Shown in pieces: positions 40,554 to 49,156 of a stretch of 64,000 nucleotides of DNA (position 1 is the first letter of the stretch; every line of letters starts with the position of its first letter). The position numbers and the translations under genes are program-made. Below the pieces are notes generated by a model. The model saw nothing but the letters and a program-made list of their open reading frames with translations, was not told the origin of the DNA and did not search any database. Source of the stretch: Pseudobdellovibrionaceae bacterium (GTDB lineage Bacteria; Bdellovibrionota; Bdellovibrionia; Bdellovibrionales; Bdellovibrionaceae). Where the stretch lies: NCBI GenBank assembly GCA_019637875.1, contig JAHBUW010000010.1, forward strand, positions 112,889-176,888. The letters run 5' to 3'.

Positions 40554-42923
40554 TTACTCGCGCGGGAGCGCCGGATTCGGGTTGCGTGCGGGCGTTCCGC
40601 CCTGCCCCGGCAGCACCATCTGGGGATTGAACGAACCGCTCGGAACGAGATCGGCTTTCAGAACCGCGAGCACTTTCAAAAGATCCACGGGACTGATCGG
40701 ATCGTAGCCGAACGGCAGCTGCGCGAGACAAGCGCCCGTATTGAAATCGGCCCCCGGCTTTTTCTGCTCAAAAACCATGCAGACAAAGAAGCTGTCCGCA
40801 AGGGTCGTTCCCAAGGGGCTTTGCTCGGCGATGAACTGACGGAAGCGGGGCGCGGCCGCCGAGATTTCCGTTTGGGTCAGCTTCATGTCGCCATTCGTAT
40901 CGTAAAGAATCCGCAGGATCTCGACGTAGTAAAGGATCGTCGCGTAGATCCGGATGTCCCCGTACTCGGTCAGGCCCGGACGCGAATAAGGCGCCCCGCC
41001 GATTTCCCAGATGCTGCCGTAGAAATCGTTCTCGCGGATGTGGCCCGTCATCGACATCTGCAGCGCCATCACCCCGGGCGCCGCCGCGAACAGATCCAGA
41101 AAATTCGATTTGAACACGCGGCGGAAGCAGTCGGTTTCAAGATAGTGTTTCCCGAAAACGTCGACGTCCGGAACCGCGCAGCCCGCGCTCACCGCGCGAT
41201 TGTACAGATCGGTCGAGAGCATGCCGCCCGCGCCGGCCAGGATGTTCAGCTCTTCGAAAAGCTCGGTGGCCGAGAGTTCCCCGTCGCCGTTCCCCGAGAA
41301 GGTGAAGAAGCTCGCTTCTTTGAACGTACGTTCGGCCGGATTCGGCGAACGTTTGTCCAACGCGTGCAGATCCTGACCGATGGTGCGGAAATCGTCCTGG
41401 AAGAGCGTGAACTCTTTCGAGGACAGCGTCATGTTCCAGAGGTTCTTCGTGGTGCCGTGGGCGTAGCCACGCAGGATCATGCGTGTGAAAGTCCGCAGCA
41501 GCGTCACTTTCGTCATGCCGGGGAATCCCAGGCGCGACCATGAGGGATCACGAACAAGGACCAGGCGCTCGCGATCGTTCCACAGCATCGGATGGGGGGA
41601 CTTCATCAGCCCCACCCACTCACGCCAGGTCTGCAGCAGCTCCGAAGCTTCGCCGGGCTTCAACTGCGGGCGTTTCGCGATGAGCGAACGTCCCGTGGGC
41701 TCGTTCAGCTCGTGGGTGAGCTGCGCGTAACGGACCTCTTTCGCCGGGTCCCGGAAGACGCCGTTCAGATGCCGCTGCGTCAGCGCCCAGGCGTTCCATT
41801 CGAAACGCAGGGTCGCCAGATGTTTGCGCGTGAGCGCTTCGACCTCGAACGCGCTTCGGCGCTGCGGGAACGGGCCGTCCACCATGGTCGTCAGCGCCAT
41901 GCGGAAGGCCTCTTTCACCACGGGGAGCGTGATGTTGGTCTTCAGTAAGCCTTGCTCCATGATCTCTTGCAAAACGAGATCGAAGGCGTCGAGGCGCAGC
42001 TGATCTTTTTCACGTATCTCGGGCGAAGCCTCGACGAGATCGAAGACCGAGTCGCCGAAGTCGATGAGCTTTTCCATCTCGGCGGGCTGATTCAAATCGA
42101 GGTTGCGGATCCAGTAGACGAACTCCAGCGTCGTGCCGTAACCGCGCACGGTCCAGCCCAGCACCTGCTGCCAGTCCTTTTGCGAGTAAGCGAGGGTCTT
42201 ATCGCCGAGGAACAGGAGCTTGAACTTCGCGGTCAAAGGAAGCCAACGCAGAAGCTGACCGAGCAGCGTATTGTCGTTCAGGTAAATGTTGAGCTGACGG
42301 ACGAGCTCTTGAATGTCCTCGAAGCCGTAGTAGGTCGGCTCGACCTTCGTGACTTCGAGCAGGTTTTTGACCGAAAGCTCAATCTGGCGCTGCGCGGTTT
42401 TCAGATCTTCGCTGGAGACCTTCTGCTTTCCCGCTTGGAACAGCAGGATGCGCATCATCCCGCGCAGAGACAGGAACTCGCTCTCGAAGGTGTCGAGCAG
42501 CTTGCGCGCGGCTTCGATTTCGGGCTTCGTCATGACCTTGTCGCTGCCGCCCAGAAGGACGGACTTCAGCCTCATGATCTCGTTCATGAACTCGGCCGAG
42601 ACCTTGCGGTCCGCCGGGAGCGCCTCGTTCAGAAAGCCGCGGATCTCTTCGCGGTCGTAGCTGTCGGAATTGCCGACGCCACGGGTGAATTTGTTGAAGT
42701 GAGTCAGCGTCGAGCGCAGGCAGGTGAAGTTCTCTTGCACGCGCGCGGCCGAGAGTTCGTCTTTCAAATAAAGACCGAGCTCTTTCGGGACGCTCTTGAG
42801 GCAACCGAGGGTCGAGCCCTGGAAGACGATCTGCTCTTCGGTGGGCGGGCTCTGCCGGCTCAGAAAACGATCGCAACCCGCCAGCCCGAAAGCCGCGGTC
42901 AACAGAAGGAGCTTAAAACGCAT
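40554..42923 (-). CDS. Large lipoprotein with EF-hand-like loops
   Basis: A 789-residue lipoprotein (lipobox GLAGC, Cys about 17). Two EF-hand-like calcium loops lie late in the protein: SGNGDGELSATEL near residue 542 and YDTNGDMKLTQTE near 673. The rest is mainly helical with no recognised domain. The gene start overlaps the end of the upstream barrel gene by 11 bp, so the two are probably translated together. A calcium-binding surface or periplasmic protein paired with a barrel is a reasonable reading. The second loop is short by sequence and less sure. Confidence 0.65.
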   Translation of the reverse strand: MRFKLLLLTAAFGLAGCDRFLSRQSPPTEEQIVFQGSTLGCLKSVPKELGLYLKDELSAARVQENFTCLRSTLTHFNKFTRGVGNSDSYDREEIRGFLNEALPADRKVSAEFMNEIMRLKSVLLGGSDKVMTKPEIEAARKLLDTFESEFLSLRGMMRILLFQAGKQKVSSEDLKTAQRQIELSVKNLLEVTKVEPTYYGFEDIQELVRQLNIYLNDNTLLGQLLRWLPLTAKFKLLFLGDKTLAYSQKDWQQVLGWTVRGYGTTLEFVYWIRNLDLNQPAEMEKLIDFGDSVFDLVEASPEIREKDQLRLDAFDLVLQEIMEQGLLKTNITLPVVKEAFRMALTTMVDGPFPQRRSAFEVEALTRKHLATLRFEWNAWALTQRHLNGVFRDPAKEVRYAQLTHELNEPTGRSLIAKRPQLKPGEASELLQTWREWVGLMKSPHPMLWNDRERLVLVRDPSWSRLGFPGMTKVTLLRTFTRMILRGYAHGTTKNLWNMTLSSKEFTLFQDDFRTIGQDLHALDKRSPNPAERTFKEASFFTFSGNGDGELSATELFEELNILAGAGGMLSTDLYNRAVSAGCAVPDVDVFGKHYLETDCFRRVFKSNFLDLFAAAPGVMALQMSMTGHIRENDFYGSIWEIGGAPYSRPGLTEYGDIRIYATILYYVEILRILYDTNGDMKLTQTEISAAAPRFRQFIAEQSPLGTTLADSFFVCMVFEQKKPGADFNTGACLAQLPFGYDPISPVDLLKVLAVLKADLVPSGSFNPQMVLPGQGGTPARNPNPALPRE

Positions 42924-44334
42924 AGCTGACCCCCGCCCTCAACGAATCGTGATTCTCGAAGGCCGTGAACAGATCGGGATTGCGGCCCGTCGCCTTTTCG
43001 GCGCGCACCAGAACCAGATCCGCCCAGACGCCCCAGCTTTGATCGATCGCCCAGTTCGCGTCGAGAGTCCAACGCGAGTAGGTTTCGGAAAGCCCCTCGG
43101 TCCAGCGCGTGCGCAGCTCCAGCGAGCGAACGCCGCGACGGTAAGGCGTGATCCCCAGCTCCGCCGACAGGGCTTCGCGATAAGGGATGCGCGAAAGCGC
43201 GACGTCTTTGAGTTCTTCCGCCTTGGGGCCGACCATCTGGGTTTCCCCGCCCGAACGACGGATGTAACCCACACGCGCCGCGAGCCCGCGGTTGCGGTAT
43301 CCCAGCGACGTCGTCCCGACCACCATGGGCCGGTAGGTCGCGTAAGTCAGATCCGCCTTCTGCTCGCGCGGGAGTTCGCTTTCCTCGACGAGGGCGCCCG
43401 CGCGGAACTCGAAACCGCGCAGGGTTTCGGGATTCGTGCGGAAGGCGTAATCCACCGAGGCGAGCTTGTGGTACATGACGGTCGGCTCGATGCGTACGGG
43501 CGCGCGCGAACCGGCCTCGGCCCAGCCGTCGATGCCGAGGCTCAAGGTGTTCATGGGTTTGTAGCCCAACGAAACGCTGAACTGACTGGGGTGGGCGTGA
43601 TCGTCGAACGCCAGGCGCAGCGAGTAGCCCGAGTTGAAGACGATGCGCTCAAGCTGCGGGATCTCAATATTATAGTCGAGCGTGCGGACCAGATCCGAAC
43701 CCTGCAGACGGATCTCGCGGGGCAGGTTCTGGAACCAGGGGCTTACGCGCTGAAAGCGACCTTCCTGCAGAACGTAACCCGCGCCTTGATCGGGAATGAA
43801 GATCGGCGTGCCCATGAGCTCGAAGCTCCAACCCCGGCCCGCGGGTTGCCCCAGGGTCAGGAAGGCGCCCGACAATCCCTGACTTTGCGGGCGCAGCACG
43901 TTCCAGCGGTACTGCGGCTGGAAAAGCCCCAGCTCCCAGTCTTCGTCGCCTTGGCTCCAGTTCACTTTGCGGCGACCGACGGCGAAGTTCGCCTGACGGA
44001 AATAGAGTTCACGCAAATCAAATGAGGAGAGCACCGGAGCCTGCGGCGAGAAACGGCCGCGCACGTCGACGCCGATGTATGCCGGCGCATCGCCGCCATC
44101 GTCGGAGTTAGAGTCGGAACTCTGTTTTTTGGAAATAAAACTCGCGCCGAAGAAAAAGTAGTTCCGATCGGGGGTGGAGGAGTAATCCGAACTCAAGAAA
44201 CTTTCGGACTGAAGGTTCAGGGAGTTCTCGGTGGCGAAGAGTTCGTTCGCCGAGGCCGGTAATGAGAAACCGACGACCAGGAAAACCAGGCCGAAAAACT
44301 CCGCAATGCTGGTGTTAAGACACGGCTTACGCAC
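42913..44334 (-). CDS. Outer-membrane beta-barrel protein
   Basis: A 473-residue exported protein with signal peptide (FFGLVFLVVGFSLPASA). Strand after strand of alternating residues (NYFFFGASFI, SVSLGYKPM, RGLAARVGYIRR) and a C-terminal strand ending SLRAGVSYAF, with a terminal Phe recognised by the BAM machinery. I chose GTG at 44334, with AGGAG 11 bases upstream; the frame can also run from a TTG at 44385. First gene of the minus-strand run, followed by the EF-hand lipoprotein. Confidence 0.8.
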   Translation of the reverse strand: MRKPCLNTSIAEFFGLVFLVVGFSLPASANELFATENSLNLQSESFLSSDYSSTPDRNYFFFGASFISKKQSSDSNSDDGGDAPAYIGVDVRGRFSPQAPVLSSFDLRELYFRQANFAVGRRKVNWSQGDEDWELGLFQPQYRWNVLRPQSQGLSGAFLTLGQPAGRGWSFELMGTPIFIPDQGAGYVLQEGRFQRVSPWFQNLPREIRLQGSDLVRTLDYNIEIPQLERIVFNSGYSLRLAFDDHAHPSQFSVSLGYKPMNTLSLGIDGWAEAGSRAPVRIEPTVMYHKLASVDYAFRTNPETLRGFEFRAGALVEESELPREQKADLTYATYRPMVVGTTSLGYRNRGLAARVGYIRRSGGETQMVGPKAEELKDVALSRIPYREALSAELGITPYRRGVRSLELRTRWTEGLSETYSRWTLDANWAIDQSWGVWADLVLVRAEKATGRNPDLFTAFENHDSLRAGVSYAF

Positions 44335-44418
44335 TTTGACGAATTCTCCTAAACCCGTGAAATCCGCGCTTTTTTGATTCCTCAAGAAAGCGGAATTCGG
44401 GCATACTGTTCACTCGAC

Positions 44419-45447
44419 ATGACGGCAGCAACTAAAAAGATTTTACTGATTCGATTCTCAAGTATCGGGGATGTGACCCAGGCTTTGAGCATCCCCAGCC
44501 GCCTGAAGGAACTAAGTGCCGAAATTCACTGGGTCACGCGCGGCGACGTGGCCGTGCTCCTGGAGGAACACCCCGCCATCGACCGGATCTGGCGTCTCGA
44601 GAAACGTGAAGGAATTTCTGGTCTCTTCCGCCTCATTTCCGCGCTCCGACGCGAAAATTTTACCGAGGTGTATGATGCCCACAACAACCTGCGCTCGCGC
44701 CTGATCTGCCTGGGCTTGAGGTTGCGGTTTCACCCGCCCCGGCTTTTGCGACGCTCGATGAAGCGGTGGCAGAGGTTTTTGCTGCTGCGTTTTCACAAGA
44801 ACACCTTCCGCAAACCCTTTTCGGGGCAACGGGATTTCTTGGAACCGCTCGCCGCCTGGGGTTTGGGCGAGAGTTTGCCGCCGCCACCGCAGATTTTCTG
44901 CGGGCGTCCGCACGCGCTGAAGGCGCAAGAAACTTTGCGCACCCAAAACTTCCGCCAGGCGATCGGTTTGGTGCCGTCGGCGGCTTATCCGTTGAAACGC
45001 TGGCCGCTCGAATACTACGCCGACTTGATCCGCGCCCTTCCCCAGCGCCGGTTCGTCGTCTTCGGCGGGCCGGGGGACGACTTCACGGAAAAGCTGCGCG
45101 AGGTCGCTCCGGAGCGCGTGCTGAATCTATCCGGCAAGCTGAGTTTGGCCGAGACCACCGCTTACGTCGCGGAGATGTCCGCGGTTGTCGCCAACGACAC
45201 CGGCGTCTTGCACATCGCCGAGCAGCTGGGGAAACCCGCGATCGCGCTGATGGGCCCCGCGCCCTTCGGTTTTCCGTCGCGGCCCTCCACTGTGATTCTT
45301 GAACGCGAGCTCGCCTGCCGCCCGTGCAGCAAACACGGCCAGGGCCCTTGCGTGAATCCCGAATTTCAAAAGTGCCTGCGTGACATCTCGGTTGCGGAAG
45401 TGCGTGGAGTTCTTGAACGCCTGACCGTCATGGAGGCCCACCCTTGA
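44419..45447 (+). CDS. Glycosyltransferase family 9 (heptosyltransferase-like)
   Basis: A 342-residue GT-B enzyme with the family start LLIRFSSIGDVTQA, the EVYDAHNNLRS block, and the nucleotide-sugar site VVANDTGVLHIAEQLGKPAIALMGP. It acts in the cytoplasm on the LPS inner core, adding heptose to Kdo. The downstream waaA gene overlaps it (TTGA), which supports LPS core assembly. Which of WaaC, WaaF or WaaQ it corresponds to is unclear. Confidence 0.85.
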   Translation: MTAATKKILLIRFSSIGDVTQALSIPSRLKELSAEIHWVTRGDVAVLLEEHPAIDRIWRLEKREGISGLFRLISALRRENFTEVYDAHNNLRSRLICLGLRLRFHPPRLLRRSMKRWQRFLLLRFHKNTFRKPFSGQRDFLEPLAAWGLGESLPPPPQIFCGRPHALKAQETLRTQNFRQAIGLVPSAAYPLKRWPLEYYADLIRALPQRRFVVFGGPGDDFTEKLREVAPERVLNLSGKLSLAETTAYVAEMSAVVANDTGVLHIAEQLGKPAIALMGPAPFGFPSRPSTVILERELACRPCSKHGQGPCVNPEFQKCLRDISVAEVRGVLERLTVMEAHP

Positions 45448-46745
45448 GTGTCGCGATCCTCTCGTTCCTATACCGAAACCTCGTCCTCCCCCTCGTGGTG
45501 ATTTTGCTGCGGATCTTGAAACCCATTTTCCCGGTGAAACTTCGCCGGATCATCGACGACCGCGACGAGTATCCGCAGCTCAAAAAGTACACCCAACCGC
45601 CCGTCCTCATCCATGCCGCGAGCGGCGAGCTCGAATACGCGAAGCCGCTGATCCGCTGGCTGCGCACGCACTCGCCCGGCACGCCCATCGTACTGACGTA
45701 CTTCTCGCCCTCGGCGCTCCGACTGATCGAAGGCCTTCCGGTCGACGAAGTCCTGCCGCTGCCCTTCGATCTGACGCGGGACCAATCGGACTTTCTGGAC
45801 CGACTGCGGCCCTCGATGGTGCTCGTCGCGCGCACCGATGTCTGGCCCGAGATGGCGCGCCAGTGCCGGATCCGCGACATCCCGGTGATCCTTTTTTCGG
45901 CGACCTTTAGCCGTCCGCTCGCGCGCAAATTCTGGATGTCGCGCACGCTGGATCGTTGGCGTTTCGAAAATCTGCGTTTGGTCGCGCCCGTCAGCGACGA
46001 AGACGAAACGAACTTCCGTTCGCTGAAATTGTCCACGCCGACCGCGGTGCTTGGCGATACCCGCTACGAGCAGGTCATCGAACGCCTGAAGGATCCGAAG
46101 AAGCTTCCCTTCACCATCGAAAACGACGCACGTTTCACCGGCGTTCTGGGCTCAACTTGGTTCGAGGACGATCAGGTCTGGATCGACGCTTTGACCGAAC
46201 CCGATCTGCGCGCGAATTTCCGCTGGATCTGGGTTCCCCACGAGGTTTCGCTCCGTAAAATCCAAGAGCTGATCGAACAGCTGAAAACGTCGGGCTTCAA
46301 AGTCGAAAAGCTCTCGGACATCGACACCTGGCGTTCGGACATTTTGGTCGTGGACCGCACGGGCCTCCTCGCCGAATTGTATCGTCGCGCCGACGTCGCC
46401 TTCGTCGGCGGAAGCTTCCGCGCGAAGGTGCACAGCGTGATGGAGCCGCTCGCGGCGGGCTGCCCGGTCGTCTTGGGCCCCCACTGCGACAACAACCGCG
46501 AAGCGCAGGAGTTTCGCCGCCTGCCCCTGATCCAAGACCAACGCATCGTGAGCATCGCGAACGACGGTGAAGGTCTGCGCGCTTGGCTACGCGGGATTCA
46601 CCCGCACCTCGGCAACCGTCGCCTGCGCGAGCAGATCGTCCAGAAAGTCGAAGAGCGCGCCCACGTCACCGAAAAGCTCATGGCGGAATTGATCGAACGC
46701 AAGATTTTCGAACCGCGCGCGGATGCACCGACGGAGAACTCATGA
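45444..46745 (+). CDS. waaA: 3-deoxy-D-manno-octulosonic acid (Kdo) transferase
   Basis: A 433-residue GT30 enzyme that adds Kdo to lipid A precursor at the inner membrane. It has an N-terminal membrane anchor (LVLPLVVILLRILKPIFP), IHAASGELEYAKPLI (with the family glutamate), RTDVWPEMARQ, GDTRYEQV, LGSTWFEDDQ and GGSFRAKVHSVMEPLAAGCPVVLGP. The start is TTG at 45444, overlapping the previous stop, with GGAGG upstream. Middle gene of a three-gene unit. Confidence 0.9.
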   Translation: MSVAILSFLYRNLVLPLVVILLRILKPIFPVKLRRIIDDRDEYPQLKKYTQPPVLIHAASGELEYAKPLIRWLRTHSPGTPIVLTYFSPSALRLIEGLPVDEVLPLPFDLTRDQSDFLDRLRPSMVLVARTDVWPEMARQCRIRDIPVILFSATFSRPLARKFWMSRTLDRWRFENLRLVAPVSDEDETNFRSLKLSTPTAVLGDTRYEQVIERLKDPKKLPFTIENDARFTGVLGSTWFEDDQVWIDALTEPDLRANFRWIWVPHEVSLRKIQELIEQLKTSGFKVEKLSDIDTWRSDILVVDRTGLLAELYRRADVAFVGGSFRAKVHSVMEPLAAGCPVVLGPHCDNNREAQEFRRLPLIQDQRIVSIANDGEGLRAWLRGIHPHLGNRRLREQIVQKVEERAHVTEKLMAELIERKIFEPRADAPTENS

Positions 46746-47533
46746 TCGGGCGAAGCCTAAGCCTCTTGATTTTAAGCCTCGGACTTCTTTCGTGTGCGCC
46801 CGGCGGCGATGGCGAGACGGGAACTTCGTTCCCTTACAACACCCCCGCCCGTTACTTTCAGTCGACCGCGAATATCGCGGTCGACGTTTACTACGAAACC
46901 GGCGCGGTGCCCGACTTCGGCACGACGGCGGGCGGAAGGCAGATCTGGACGATCACGCGCGACAATCTGGTCGATATTTTGAAACATCGCTCAAGCGTCG
47001 CGAACGTGAGCGTGCCGACACAAGTTGCGGACGCGACCGAGATTCCCGCCTCGGGAAAAGCGAACTGGCTGGGCACCGAGATCTTGGCCCTCGACGCGCG
47101 CACGCGGACGCGCTCGTCGGATTTGAACACCTCGCGCTTCATGATTTATTTTTTGGACGGCTACTACAACGACGGCAACGGTTCGAACACCTCGGTCATC
47201 GGCGTCTCGCTGTCGGGAACGCCGATCATCGCGATCTTCAAACCCGTCGTCACCGCGAGCGGCGGCCCCGTTGTCCGTCGCTTCGTCGAGCAATCGACGA
47301 TCGTGCATGAGCTCGGTCACGCGCTCGGCTTCGTGAATAACGGCATCCCCATGGTGACGAATCATCAGGACGTCGCGCACGGCCGACACACCACCGACAA
47401 CCAGTGCGTGATGTATTACTTGAACGAAGGCACGAGCGATCTCATCCAGTTTTTTCAAAGATTCCTCGCCTCAAGCTCGGTCGTCATGTGGGGCTCTTCG
47501 GTCCAAGCCGATGCCCAAGCTTTCAGCCGCTAA
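46742..47533 (+). CDS. Metzincin-like metalloprotease lipoprotein
   Basis: A 263-residue lipoprotein (lipobox LLSC, Cys about 18). HELGHALGFVN at residue 189 is a metzincin-type HExxHxxGxxN motif, with the metal-binding third position Asn, or a histidine in the following NHQDVAHGRH. QCVMYYLNE supplies a Met-turn. It resembles membrane metalloproteases of Bacteroidetes and myxobacteria. The start overlaps the waaA stop by 4 bp. Likely a periplasmic or surface peptidase; coupling to LPS genes may be only genomic convenience. Confidence 0.7.
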   Translation: MIGRSLSLLILSLGLLSCAPGGDGETGTSFPYNTPARYFQSTANIAVDVYYETGAVPDFGTTAGGRQIWTITRDNLVDILKHRSSVANVSVPTQVADATEIPASGKANWLGTEILALDARTRTRSSDLNTSRFMIYFLDGYYNDGNGSNTSVIGVSLSGTPIIAIFKPVVTASGGPVVRRFVEQSTIVHELGHALGFVNNGIPMVTNHQDVAHGRHTTDNQCVMYYLNEGTSDLIQFFQRFLASSSVVMWGSSVQADAQAFSR

Positions 47534-47539
47534 GCTCTC

Positions 47540-47561
47540 CATCTCGAATACCGCCGAGATG
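47540..47561 (+). terminator. Weak hairpin after the metzincin gene
   Basis: CATCTCG pairs with CGAGATG around an 8-base loop. It is followed by CCCCCTTTCC rather than a full T tract, so it may act only weakly. Confidence 0.3.
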
Positions 47562-47788
47562 AATCCCCCTTTCCTTCGACTTGAGCAAGCGCTCTAGTCC
47601 TTTTTGGCGCCAATTTTTGGCGTCAGAGCCGAATTTGGGTCCTGTCTAACTTCTGACAATCTCAAGGTTTCACGCGGGAACGCTTGTAGACGGTCGCCGC
47701 CATTGGTAACTCACCCAAAAGCTAAAAATCCGGAGAGGGGTCATCCGGCGCGCTTCTTGATCTGTTCTTGAGGCGAACTGGTGGTCAC

Positions 47789-49156
47789 ATGAGACTCTAT
47801 GGTCTTCTATTTATAATGCTCTCCTCGCCGCTGACCCTTTGGGCTCAGCACGGCGCGGCCAACTCGGCCGGCGCCGCTTGGGCCACGGACAGCCGCCGCG
47901 AGAAAGCCGCGACCACCACGAACTCCAACACCAACTCTCGCTCCCGGAACTCTTCGCAAATTCGCTCTTCGGGCCACACCTCGGGCTTCCGTTCGAACAC
48001 CACGCCGCAACCGCGCCGCGCGGCCGATCCCGCCGTGGCCAACGCCGAGGTCGGCTCGAGCCGTCCCCTGCTTCCGGGCGAAAGCCACTTGGCGCTGCCT
48101 TTGACGAACACCGAGCTCGCGCCCGAACGCCCCTACCGCGCTTCGTGGTCGCTCTCTTTGGGCGGTCAGTTCATCCGCGACTCGCTGGCGAATCAGAAAA
48201 CCCAAGCGGCCCTCGGCTTGAATCTGGGCCTGGATTACAACTTCACCGAAATGTTCGCCCTGAACGTGCAGCCCCGCGTGAGCTTCCGTAACGGACACGT
48301 GCAGGCCGCCAGCGCGACGAACGGTCGCGAAAATTCGCTGGAGCTTTTGAATGCCGCCGCGGTGTTTTCGGATCGCAACTACTTCGCCCTGACCGCGGGC
48401 GCGCTCGACATGACCCAAACGCACTCCACGCTTCTGGTGGCTTCGACTTTCCCGGCGGCGAAGGCCATGCTGTCCACCGGCGAAACTCGCGCGCTCTCGC
48501 TGAGCCTTTCGGCCATGGCCGCGGTTCCGAGCTCGGCGACGCTGACGAACAATTCGCAAGACTACGATAAAACGCCGAGCTTCAGCTCCGCGGCCTTGCG
48601 CGTTCGCTATCAAGGCGAACGCTTCGAGGCGCTCGCCCAAGTCGCGACCTTCCAGTTCCGCGATCTGCCCCTGAACGTCTCGACCGATTCGACCTACCTT
48701 GGGAATACGCCGCTCGGTGCGGACAATTCTCCCCAGAATGAATTCCGTTACCGCTTCCAGGGACAAGAGGCTCGCTTGGGTGCGGGCGTGCAGATCTCGC
48801 GTCGCCTGAACTACCGCTTCCAGGGCGCCGTCATCCGTAACGCCGAAGCCCCCGAGGGGCTTTCCACCGGATATTTGCTCGGCAACCAAATCGAATTCGT
48901 CATGAACGGAAACTGGACGCTCGCGCCCTCGTTCTCGTATTTCCGGGTCGAACCCGATGCGACCATCGCGAACTACAACGACGCGATGACCACCACGAAC
49001 CGCATCGGTTACGCGACGGGCATGAGCTTTCATTACAAAAAAATGTTTAAAGTGGGCGCCCTGGGTGGCGAGCGTGAAGTCGTCTATTTGAAGACTTCCC
49101 AGGCTCGCGAGCGCTTCATGAATCTGACGCTGGAGACTTTCGATGTCCCTTTCTAA
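47789..49156 (+). CDS. Outer-membrane beta-barrel protein
   Basis: A 455-residue exported protein (signal MRLYGLLFIMLSSPLTLWAQ) with a Thr/Asn/Ser/Arg-rich linker (residues 30-85), then about 12-16 strand-like stretches (ASWSLSLGGQFI, GLNLGLDYNF, LNYRFQGAVI), and a C-terminal ETFDVPF with terminal Phe. The large lipoprotein gene overlaps its end by 14 bp. ATG at 47789 was chosen over an in-frame TTG at 47768 for the signal peptide. Probably the barrel partner of that lipoprotein. Confidence 0.75.
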   Translation: MRLYGLLFIMLSSPLTLWAQHGAANSAGAAWATDSRREKAATTTNSNTNSRSRNSSQIRSSGHTSGFRSNTTPQPRRAADPAVANAEVGSSRPLLPGESHLALPLTNTELAPERPYRASWSLSLGGQFIRDSLANQKTQAALGLNLGLDYNFTEMFALNVQPRVSFRNGHVQAASATNGRENSLELLNAAAVFSDRNYFALTAGALDMTQTHSTLLVASTFPAAKAMLSTGETRALSLSLSAMAAVPSSATLTNNSQDYDKTPSFSSAALRVRYQGERFEALAQVATFQFRDLPLNVSTDSTYLGNTPLGADNSPQNEFRYRFQGQEARLGAGVQISRRLNYRFQGAVIRNAEAPEGLSTGYLLGNQIEFVMNGNWTLAPSFSYFRVEPDATIANYNDAMTTTNRIGYATGMSFHYKKMFKVGALGGEREVVYLKTSQARERFMNLTLETFDVPF

